From Leguminivora glycinivorella (taxonomy: Eukaryota > Arthropoda > Insecta > Lepidoptera > Tortricidae): a stretch of 64,000 nucleotides of DNA. Shown in pieces: positions 1 through 11,000 of the stretch (positions are counted from its first letter, which is position 1; each line of letters opens with the position of its first letter). Below the pieces are notes generated by a model that had not been told where the DNA came from, did not search any database, and saw only the letters and a program-made list of their open reading frames with translations. The DNA is taken from assembly GCF_023078275.1 (NCBI RefSeq), contig NC_062990.1, positions 14,027,549-14,091,548 of the forward strand, read 5' to 3'. The translations under genes and the position numbers were made by a program.

Positions 1-46
1 TTTCGTGAGCGTTTCGTGAGCAATTGTGCCATTCGGCTAGCCACCC
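1..46 (-). mobile_element. Fragment of the GCCGAATGGCAC-type MITE
   Basis: TTTCGTGAGCGTTTCGTGAG..GTGCCATTCGGCTAG is the reverse complement of the left part of the MITE at 27484-27646. It is cut by the window edge. Confidence 0.6.
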
Positions 47-204
47 AGAATAAGACATAATAGGAATTCAATGATGCAAGGTCATTTTCATGGCTGTGCG
101 TTACTTTTTCGGCACGGAAAACCACATTTTTAGTACAGAAAAAGAGAACAGCGCCACCAAAAGGTAACTATAGACTGTCAAATAAAATATAAATTTTAAT
201 AAAA

Positions 205-392
205 AAAAACCCTGACATAGTGGACCGCGTTCCACCAAACATGGCTAAGAACACTCCCGACTAATTCAGCTTGCAAACAAAAAATACTAAATCTAAATCG
301 GTTCATCCGTTCAGGAGCTACGATGCCCAAACAGAGACAGATCGTCGTAAACGTTTTAACACCCCGTTTCGTTTTTGCGTCGGGGGTTAAAA
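205..392 (-). repeat. (GTCT)n-bearing CCCGACGCAAAAACGA repeat, partial
   Basis: Reverse complement of the family seen twice near 46-47 kb: ACCCCGTTTCGTTTTTGCGT at one end, GATTTAGATTTTT-like middle, GGACCG at the other. The GTCT microsatellite is contracted in this copy. Confidence 0.75.
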
Positions 393-809
393 AAGGCGAT
401 CACCGGCCATTGGATATTTGTTGAAATAGTCAAATATTAATAATATTAAACCGGGCTCTACGCCGCTACGCAACATCAAAGACTTTTTACGAGATTTCTT
501 GGTAGCGAAAGTGTTAATAATATTAATCTAGCCGGCAATCAAAGACTTTAAGATTAGAAATAAACAGGACTTTTTAGGTCATAATGAACAAGATGTACTA
601 TGAGATTTATGCTGAAATCGCAAAAAAAATTTGCTGTTTCATACATTTCCACTGTCATGTTGCCACTCATTTTTATGGAATAGCCAATTTTTTTTGGGAT
701 TTGGGAGCAGCATTGGTCTCATAGTAAAAGTTGTTCATTACGACCTCAAAAGTCGCTATGCAAAGTCTGAACGGTCCTTTTCATTTCACCCTGTACCGTA
801 CACCCATCT

Positions 810-925
810 TTAAGGCCGGCAACGCACCTCCAACACCTCTGGTGTTTCGGGTGTCCATGGGCGGCGGTGATCGCTTACCATCAGGCGACCTGTCTGCTCG
901 TTTGCCTCCTATCCCATAAAAAAAA
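810..925 (+). repeat. Lepidopteran retroposon 3' tail (AAGGCCGGCAACGCAC type)
   Basis: Contains AAGGCCGGCAACGCACCTCC, GTGTCCATGGGCGGCGGTGA and CGTTTGCCTCCTATCCCATA before an A-run. This is a very common lepidopteran retroposon 3' end. Orientation follows from the A-run. Nothing gene-like was seen in 400-800. Confidence 0.7.
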
Positions 926-1089
926 ACCTACATACAGCGTGTGTATTCCATACGCGCGAATATCTTAATAACGATTACTATCGGACCCAAGGAGCCTAAC
1001 TACATGTTTTCTTTTTGAACAGACGAGGTTTTCTTTTTCATACATAATAATTCAGCACGCAATGTATTACGTCCACATCAATTCGCGTA

Positions 1090-1290
1090 CCTACCTAATT
1101 GTCATTACGACATGACGTTTATGTCATGTGAAATTAATTTGGACGGCGTACATTGCCGCTTGGTTAGATTTAAAAAAATAATTACTCTTAATTAATAACA
1201 CTTTTTAACAAAATAAATATCCTGTACGATTAGTTTGACCAGATACTATAACTGGATACATTATTCGCCCGTATGGAATCCACACGCGAT
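1090..1290 (-). repeat. Interspersed repeat paired with 14463-14665
   Basis: GGACGGCGTACATTGCCGCTTGG, TACTCTTAATTAATAACAC and ATGGAATCCACACGC-like words reappear in reverse complement at 14463-14665. Two copies of one uncharacterised family. Confidence 0.6.
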
Positions 1291-1498
1291 ATAATGTCTT
1301 TGACCATACCTATTGATTGGCATACGATAGTATTCTTTATTACACTGTGCCTATGGCTTAGCTGTTTGTAATAGGTACAGTCTGACCAAAAAGAGAAGAA
1401 ATTAAAAAGTGGCAACATTGTAGTGTGACCCTTTCAAATCAATATGTGTGAGAAAACGGGACGGCTCGACACTACGATGCCACTTTTTATTAATTTTT

Positions 1499-2030
1499 AG
1501 GGTTCCGTAGTCAACTAGGAACCCTTATAGTTTCGCCATGTCTGTCTGTCCGTCCGTCCGTCCGTCCGTCCGTCCGCGGATAATCTCAGTAACCGTTAGC
1601 ACTAGAAGGCTGAATTTTGGTACCAATATGTATATCAATCACGCCAACAAAGCGCAAAATAAAAAATTAAAAAAAATTTTTTATTAGGGTACCCCCCTAT
1701 ATTATGTAAAGTGGGGGCTGATATTTTTTTTCATTCCAACCCCAACGTGTGATATATTGTTGGATAGGTATTTAAAAATAAATAAGGGTTTACTAAGATC
1801 GTTGTTTGATAATATTAATATTTTCGAAAATAATCGCTCCTAAAGGAAAAAAAAGTGCGTCCCCCCCCTCTAACTTTTGAACCATATGTTTAAAAAATAT
1901 GAAAAAAATCACAAAAGTAGAACTTTATAAAGACTTTCCAGGAAAATTGTTTTGAACTTGAAAGGTTCAGTAGTTTTTGAGAAAAATACGGAAAACTACG
2001 GAACCCTACACTGAGCGTGGCCCGTGGCGT
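1499..2030 (+). repeat. Repeat family A, copy 1 (GTCC microsatellite element)
   Basis: Begins AGGGTTCCGTAGTCAAC and has (GTCC)n near 1550. Its core ends ACTACGGAACCCT (the inverse of the start) followed by ACACTGAGCGTGGCCC. No coding capacity, so a non-autonomous element. Four other long copies lie in this window. Confidence 0.85.
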
Positions 2031-2204
2031 TTTTTTTTATCTTTTTGGTCAGACGTTAGAATGGATGTAATTTGGTAATTTTTTGTCAAAGTTGTCCACC
2101 CCAATTTTTGTAACATGAGTATTTTTCACGCGATTCATACTCAGAATCGCAAGGTCTTTCGATCCTGATAGGGGAAAAAAAAGTCCCAAGATTTCCAAAC
2201 ATTT

Positions 2205-2265
2205 TTCAAACCAATTCCGTTACCGCCATACAAAATGTATGAAAAAATGGTAACGGAATGGGAAA
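2205..2265. repeat. Short hairpin ATTCCGTTACC..GGTAACGGAAT
   Basis: Inverted arms of about 11-13 bp around a 25-bp loop inside otherwise AT-rich sequence (2035-2560) in which I see nothing else. Confidence 0.5.
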
Positions 2266-2561
2266 AAAACCCTGGGACACTTTTTTATCATATTAGGATT
2301 GAAAAAATTCTGAGTGGAAACCATAAAAATTTCTGGCCAACTTTGAAAAAAAATTGGCTTACCATAAATTTTATAATATTTTTTGAAAGAGCTGCAATGA
2401 AATATTGTCTTTACGTTCCTTAAAATGGGCTGGGAAAATATCGCTTTTTGGGCGCAACAACTCGAGAGGACTGTAAAGCCATTTCATAAAAATTTTAGGC
2501 CCAGGCCTGCAAAGTAACTTTTTTAAAATATTGTCCTTTAGAGCATTTTTTTTTTCATTGT

Positions 2562-2690
2562 ATGTTTGAGAAAAGCACTAGATGCCTTCGGCGTGAAAAC
2601 GGATTCCCGGCTGCCGGTTTATGTGCACTCTACTCGCACTGCTCTCTCGACAACTACTGCCAAACTTGGCCGGAAATCCTCATTTTCCCG
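2562..2690 (+). pseudogene. Degenerate upstream copy of DUF229 exon 1
   Basis: The stretch around GGCTGCCGGTTTATGTGCAC and CACTGCTCTCTCGACAACTA aligns with exon 1 (GGCTGCCGGTCTCTGTGCAC, TACTGCTCTCTAGACAACTC), including the ATGTT start context. The donor is lost and the anchor is shortened, so it is read as a decayed tandem copy. It could still be an alternative 5' exon. Confidence 0.75.
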
Positions 2691-2728
2691 GCCTCTGATG
2701 TAATGTACTATTTTCGCAGGGCGCACAG

Positions 2729-2832
2729 ATGTTCAGAAAACGGTGGTACGTGTTGGTGGCTGCCGGTCTCTGTGCACTTTACTTCTACTGCTCTCTAGAC
2801 AACTCACTGCCAAGCTTAGTTGGACATCATAT
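2729..2832 (+). CDS. DUF229 gene, coding exon 1 (signal anchor)
   Basis: Starts at the ATG of MFRKRW and encodes residues 1-34 plus two bases. The donor is AT|GTAAGA. The hydrophobic run WYVLVAAGLCALYFYC is the membrane anchor. A degenerate copy of this exon lies about 130 bp upstream, but it lacks a matching continuation, so this ATG is preferred. Confidence 0.85.
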
Positions 2833-4927
2833 GTAAGACCGAGCTAATAGTTATTTATTTTACCTACAAGGGGGCAAAGTTGTTTAACCGCACGTGCCAA
2901 TAATGATACACGAGCAAGCGAAAGATTCCATTATTTAACTGCGAGCGCGTAGTGGTTCAAAAAATGGAATCGCGTTGCGAGGGCTTCAAGGCACGAAGGT
3001 TAAACAAACTTTGCCACCGAATGAAAAACAATATTTTTCACCACACCACATCACTAAATCAAACCCATCAATTTATTCAGTATTTTATGATTAAAAATCA
3101 TAATTAATAGGTAAAATCTACCAACCAGCTTAAGACATCAAGTTAAAATTTGTATGAAATTACTTTACACTCTTGTCGGTAAAATGCAATTTTGCTCTGT
3201 TTTCAATAGCAAAGAGAGTCTTTACCAGTTGGTGTGGTGAAAACATATTTTTCAGTACACATGGTGTTTTTTTACGCACTAGTGCGAGAAGTGGTTCATT
3301 ATATAACAGGTCGAAACTTCGGAAGCTCATCTGTACTAAAAAACGTCGTACGATACACGTGCAAAAAGGAAATTCGTAACTCGTGTCGATTTAAAACACT
3401 CCCTTCGGTCGTGTTTTAATTTATCGCCACTCGTTTCGAACTTCTATCATGAGAAACGTCTGCGAGCGATACTACTTTCCTCCACTTTTCCGTACTTGTA
3501 TTGTAATGTACTGTTTAGGCAAATAACTTTTTGTTATAGATTGGAAGCCCCGAGGGGCGCGTATGTACAAGCTCCCGGTACAATAGAAGATGACGATAAA
3601 TTATTGGGAACCGACATAAAGAACAGGTATGACAATGAACTTTAAAAAAATATATTTTAATTGGAAAGAATTTTAAGAAATCCAAGATCAGAAGTATAGT
3701 ATGAATTTTCTAAAATGATTTTTTGGCTTTTGCCGTAATCTGTTAAACAAAAGCCTTTGTTTCTAATTCTATTATTCACAGCGGCCAGCTCCCGTCTCCA
3801 CGACACGCGCTAAAGTCTCAGTGTAGGAAAAAAACAACTAGCAATAAGATTCAAATTTATGAAACAGTTTGCAGTACGCTGGTAACTTTTTTGAAGATGA
3901 CAAAACGTGTTATATCCGAAAGGGATTTTTATGGATTTGAATCTTATTACCATTATGATAGTTGCTTTTTAACTACACTGAGACTATAGCGCGTGCCCTG
4001 GAGACGGGAGCTAGCCGCCGTGAATAATAGAAACAAAGGCTTTTGTTTAACAGATTACGGCAAAAGTCAAAAAATCATCTCAGAAAATTCATACTATAAT
4101 CGAAACCGAGCATTCATTAATTCATACTATACTCGAAAGCGTGTATCAGAAACGTTATGAAAGTGTGTGAAGCCGAAGTGGTTTGTCAGGATTGTAGTAA
4201 ATGGAAATCCAAAATACTTTTATTTGTTCAATGGTATGGAAAAGTAAATAGATATTGATAAAATGTATGAGTTTATAGTTATATAATATATTATGAGTTA
4301 TTTATTTATTTTTCTTTTCTTTTTCAGAACCGCTATTATCGAGTAAGTACATTCAAATGAACTTCTTAATAAGTTTGATGTAAAAATATTGAATAAAAGT
4401 TTTTATTGGTTATTTGTCTTGTGAACATACTTGAGTGATACTTTTGCAAAATATAACCACCTGTATGATGATATAATCATTATTCATTAATACATATCTT
4501 AAAGGTCAAAAGTAAAGTTTTATTTTGTAATCTATGACAGCAGTACCCCATATTATGCTAACCTTGAAATTATCTCTGACAGATTGTTAGAACAGAAGTT
4601 ACAGAATGCCCTCAAATGGGACAAAGGGACAGGCTGCCAGACCCCAAAATTGGACCCTTACTCCAACGATATGGCTTGGTCCTACAAGAAACTGGGACCC
4701 CTGAAATGCAAGGGACAAGATTGGGTCAAGTGCTATGTAAGTCACTCACTCACTCACTTGCCCCTTTCCCATCACTTTCACTTGCCCCTTACTCATCACT
4801 TTCCTTTTACTTATACCTTTCTCGTCACTTGTCCCTTTAGCATCACTAGAGGTGGATCCTCACTTATTTGTCGTTATATATATAAATATATATATTTTAC
4901 ACAGTTATATATATATATATATCGGTT

Positions 4928-5018
<91 letters not shown>

Positions 5019-5047
5019 ATACTATTAAACGAGCAATTCTTGTATAT

Positions 5048-5078
<31 letters not shown>

Positions 5079-8000
5079 TATATACCGACGATCTCGGAAA
5101 CCGCTCTAACGATTTCGCTGAAATTTGTTTTGTGGGGGTTTTCGGGGGTGAAAAATCGATCTAGCGTAGCCTTAGATCCCGCTTTCGCATTTGTAAACGT
5201 AAAATATGGTCCTAATTTCGCCGCGCGCGCATCGATTCCGCGTAGCTCAGTTACGAGGTCGGTCTAATGTACGCAGATAGATCGTAGGTGTCAGGGTTTC
5301 GAATCCCGGCCAGAAATTAAGTTTTTGTTTTTTGTCTTTTTTTTGTTTTTGTATTTATAAGAGTTTTTTTTTATCTAAAGACGTGATATATTAAAATAGA
5401 ACCGAGCGAAGCTCGGTCGCCCAGATATTATATAAACTAAGCCCGTTATTAATAAACGTTCACTAAAGTAAGTTATCAAGCCGATAAAGTTAGTTTGTCC
5501 CTTTCCGACGTATCGGTGTGACAAAAAGGGACAAACAAACAAACTTTAGTGAACGTTTATGTATAAGGGGGTAATCCTTTAATATAATTTTTAGACGTTT
5601 TACTTGGCCTACTTTAAAAAAAATTGTCGAAGTTAAGCTTATTATTACGTTAAGTTAAACGTAATTTTTTTATTCTCGTAAGTAGCCGTTTGGGGGCGCT
5701 GCTAATTACAAAAAAAAAAACGTTTTCTGTAATGTTAACGCGATTAACGAATTGTGAAGCAACCTGCCTGAAATGACAATCGTTGACGCGCCAATAAAGA
5801 AGAATGAAAGAGATAGACTGCTGTAATGATATTATAGTAAGATTAGTAAGCGTTTATGCATTTGGCTACGCACCGTGGTTCCAACACGCCTTTGACAATT
5901 TTCGCTCATGTCACGCACGATATTACTTCATTACATTAAGCATGCACCAAATAGTTAAAAATATTCTAAGCGTATTATACAATACACGACCTTCTTTATT
6001 CATTCATAGTTCTTTACGTAAATTTTAACTTACCTTGAATTAAATAATATTAGTAGTATTAGTAAACACCGATTTTGACAAGGACTCTAATTGTTGTGCC
6101 GCAGTTTGGACACGTTGTGTAAGTGTGTCACAACTCTTTGTTTACTTATTTCTTTGTGAACTCTGAGTAGATTCACAAAACTAGTCGATTTAAAAAAAAT
6201 AATATATATATATATATATTGGGGACACTGATCAACTTAGCCCCAAACTAAGCAAAGCTTGTACTATGGGTTCTATGCAACGATATACATACTTAAGTTG
6301 TGCTTAAGTAGATAAATATAACGGCGCGCGGTTTATTTGATTCGATTGTTTTTCAAATTGTTTAATTGTCGGGTAGTTGCGATTGGTTTATGACATTTGA
6401 TTTATTTTAAGAGCGGGTAATCCCGAATGGAGTTGTAAGTGTCACGGCTGCGCGGGACGTCATTCATTGACGGCGCCCCGCACGAGATGGTCGCTTACAA
6501 ACCCATTAGCTCTTGCTTATGATTTTTAATCGTGATTTATTTTTGTGATCATCGAATGTTTTTGTCGTAAATTAATTTTGATAGTAAACACAGTGATTGA
6601 ACAGTATCGTTTGAGTGTTATTTCGTAAAAACCTGCACGTGCACGCCCACGCGACATGAACATGTCGAACACGCCTTCGGATACGCCTGTTCGGCCTCCC
6701 AATACCCCGACAAATACATACTTATATAGATAGAAAACATCCATGACTCAGAAACAAATACCTGCAGTGCTCATCACACAAATAAATGCCCTTACCGGGA
6801 TTCGAACCCAGGACCGCGACTTAGCAGGCAGGGTCACTACCGACTGATCCAGATCGGTCGTCCAATAAATAATAAAAGTAATTTATTATAGAAAACCTAA
6901 CTGAAAGTAAGTCCCATCGCGGACTATTGAGTTATACATGATGTATTTTTTATACCAGGCAATATTTTATGAACATCGTGGGCTCGCAAAATTTTTCGTA
7001 AATTATGGATACCAACCGTGCGACGGTGCATTAGGGTAAAAAAATCATCCTAATCAGTTTTTGAGATATTTGAGAATGAAAGGGATAGGGTATAATTCCA
7101 ATATGTTTTTTTTACATAGCTGTCATGGTCATTATATATTGCCTCTTATAGAAATTATATACGGTACATACATGTAGTTGTGTATGAGCGAGTCACTGGG
7201 CAGTCGGTAACCTAAGTCATGAAAATGTATTAATACTATTTTTTTCAGCACTCAAAATGCCGCGTCGTAGACGCCATAAGAGACAAGCACAAAAACATAA
7301 AATGTGAATACAAGGACATAATTTACAAAGACGATTTTCACAACGAATTCGGGAAACCTACTATAGTCAAAAATGGCGACGTATATGAACTAAAAGAAAG
7401 TGACCATGCCAGCGTATCCTGTACTGCGACTGAGACAAGTATGTAAGTGTAATGTTTTAGTTTGACGATAGATGTCGCTGCGCGATTGATGCCGTTTTCT
7501 AGAACGTGCTATTGAAATGTCGACGTAGATTGTATAAGATGTTTTGTACATGCTTGGTAGGTATGTATGTAAGAAGAGTTAAACCCGTGGAGCGTCCTAT
7601 AGACACGGTGTGTCCATAACTTTTTTTGGCGGGTAGCGCCCTATGGACACACCGTGGCTATAAGAGTAGTGTTGCTATTGGTGGACTTCTTTGTCAGATT
7701 CGGTTGTGTTGTCAGTCCTGATTGGATAATAATCATAATAAATTTACGAAACGTGACCTTGAATGGCGGCATGGCGGCGCGTTGAGCGCGCAAAAACATT
7801 GCGTAAATAAATAGTTATTGTGTATTGCATAGTGCGTCTTGGTGAAAACAAATGGTATTTTTTACTCCAGCACTTAAATTTGTCAATTAGATTATTGTCA
7901 GCGGTATCCAAATTAAGTTCATTTGAGTAACGATAAGAAAGTCTATTTGTCTATAGGTTCATATGATTACTGCTAGCAGTAATCATATAATAATATAATG

Positions 8001-11000
8001 AATATAGGAGTTCTGTTAATTTTTTTTTTAAAGCACAACTTCCATTTATCAGGTATGTTTTCATTTGCAGTAATAAGTAACTTTTAATAAATAATATAAT
8101 ATTTAGGTTCATAATTTAAATCAAGATGAAAAAATAAACTAAAAATGCGTTTTAAATATTAGATATTGCAAAACAAAGGTAAAAATCATAAGTTTATCCA
8201 ATAATTTTACATTCGATATTTAAATATTCTTGAACGCAACCACATTTTTCGTAATTGAAAACCGGCTTATTTTCTATTTCTCTTGTCTATGGTATGTTTG
8301 ACATTTGTAAACTTTTGACGAAACTATTTGAACTATTCTCAGTGTTGTGTAGTTTGTTTTAATTCGACGTTATTGTGCAAAAACTTAAGTAATTGTGAGT
8401 GATTCTGGTGAACAATGTACTTCCGAACAAATCAAGGCTATATGGCGCTCAAAGTGACTGATAATTTGTTACCTGAAAAGTCAGATAAAGCGTACCAAAA
8501 ATGTTATGATTGTTTTGACACGAAAATTGCAAAAAAATGTTTCAACTTTCTCTGAAACCGCGTTGTTGGCACATTTTGGAAGAATTGTGCAACAAGTTCT
8601 CGCCATCAACATTGTGGACAGAATACTCAATGCTAAGATCCACACAAATTTCATTATATGAAGTAGGTTAGTAACCCATTTAATTATTCTCGAATAGGTA
8701 TGTATTTGGCTGTCGTAGAAAAAGTATAGTATACAATCGTAACATTATGAAGGCTATAAAAGTCTCGTACCTTACTTAGGCCACTCGGCAAGCCTCGTGA
8801 CCTAACCGCGGTACTCAACTTTTATAGCCTTCATAACGTTACCGTTATATAATATACTATTATCGACGCGGTATTTTATAATCAAAATACTTTAATAATA
8901 AATGTGAAATATGTAAACAAGTTATGTGTAAAAAGGCAAAATGTTTTAATGAGTGACATAAACAAATGAAAAATAATACAAACAAATGAAACTAGAAAAG
9001 GAATGTTTGAGAAAAATACGGAAAACTACGGAACCCTACACTGAGCGTGGCCCGACACGCTCTTGGCCGGTTTTTTTGACATTGAATCACTAATATTCTT
9101 AATAATATATTTTTATTACGATTCGTTCATTTATTTTTTGTTTTATTCATTTTTTTTATGTTAATTATATCTTATGACTCTATGGATAATTATTATGTAA
9201 TACTTTATTAACAAACAAAGCTCTTATGGTTAAAAAATAATTTAAAAAAAGATGAAATTAACAATTTTATGTGATTATTTTTGCATCTCAGAAAATTTCT
9301 AGGTCAAACCGCCAAAAGGTATCATACTTAAGTACCCATTTTTAGGGTTCCGTAGTCAACTAGGAACCCTTATAGTTTCGCCATGTCTGTCTGTCCGTCT
9401 GTCCGTCCGTCCGTCCGTCCGCCCGCGGATAATCTCAATGACCGTTAGCACTAGAAAGCTGAAATTTGGCACCAATGTGTATATCAATCACGCCGACAAA
9501 GTGCAAAAATAAAAAGTTGAAAAAAATGTTTTATTAGGGTACCCCCCCTACATGTAAAATGAGGGTGACATTTTTTTAAATTCCAACCCCAACGTGTAAT
9601 ATATTGTTGGATAGGTATTTAAAAATGAATAAGGGTTTACTAAGATCGTTTTTTGATAATATTAATATTTTCGGAAATAATCGCTCCTAAAGGAAAAAAA
9701 GTGCGCCCCCCTCTAACTTTTGAACCATATGTTTAAAAAATATTTAAAAAATCACAAAAGTAGAACTTTATAAAGACTTTCTAGGAAAATTGTTTTGAAC
9801 TTGACCGGTTCAGTAGTTTTTGAGAAAAATACGGAAAACTACGGAACCCTACACTGAGCGTGGCCCGACACGCTCTTGGCCGGTCACTAATATTCTTAAT
9901 AATATATTTTTATTACGATTGGTTCATTTATTTTTTGTTTTATTCATTTTTTTATGTTAATTATATCTTATGACTCTATGGATAATTATACTTTATTAAC
10001 AAACAAAGCCTGGTAAAAAATAATTTAAAAAAAGATTTAACAATTTTATGTGATTATTTTTGCATCTCAGAAAATTTCTAGAAAACCGCCAAAAGGTATC
10101 ATAAAGTACCCATTTTTTTCACATTAATATTGCGACTATACGAAAATAAGTTAAAATTTCATTGGCGTATAAAAAATCGAAAAAGTAGTTTAATTTAATA
10201 CAACATAAACTGTGGATTGCATTATCTATAATGTACATATTCTGTATAGCATGTCTCATGTCTGTTTTAAATGAAGATCAAATGTCACTATGAATTATAT
10301 TATGTTACCAATATGTAGGGCTTTTTATTAGGTATCTGATAGTGGCTTGACGTCATGGAAAGTTAGACATGTATACATACGCTCCTGATAAGTAGGTTAA
10401 CTTTAAAAAAAACACCCTCTTTTAATGGATTCCGTTAACTTTAAGGGAAGATTCTTTAGTTCAAATACAATCCATTTCTCTAAGAAACTAGCCTCTTAAC
10501 TCTTACGGTTATCGATTTATTTACAAAAATAATTTAATTACTAAACACGTGTGTGGCATCCCTTACCACTTCCTAATGTTATTTGTTTTGACATAATTAT
10601 GCCGTCAAACACATGACAATATAATTATCACACTAACTAATCAATTTATTATGTATGGAAACAAAAAAAAAATTTTTTTCGAATTTAACAAAAAGCGATA
10701 TACAGGGTGGTTCCTGATGATAAACCTAACTGCGTGTCGAATTAAACGAAAAAAAAACACGGTGTATAGTCCACAGTGAAGCCTTTAAGAAATCTGTTTA
10801 GCGCATATTGTAACCATCAATAAAATAACATACAAATCCCCAAATTTGACCACTCACAATTTAAATTCATTGTTTTTCTTGATGGCTTGTAACAGTAACA
10901 TTTATTCAATTCTTCTATCTACAATAATTTTATCTTCTTTGGTGGCGATACCATATCATTATTACCAATTTTTCAACAGTTCTCTAAACTATACTTTACG

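Noticed and set aside
1550..1580. CRISPR-like or telomeric array from GTCC repeats
   Set aside because: Simple microsatellite inside a dispersed repeat; no spacer-repeat structure, eukaryotic context.
4584..5267. 227-codon open frame continuing from exon 4
   Set aside because: After 4736 it translates intron sequence including (TA)n and (TTTA)n; the GTAAGT donor at 4737 and the family alignment end the exon at 4736.
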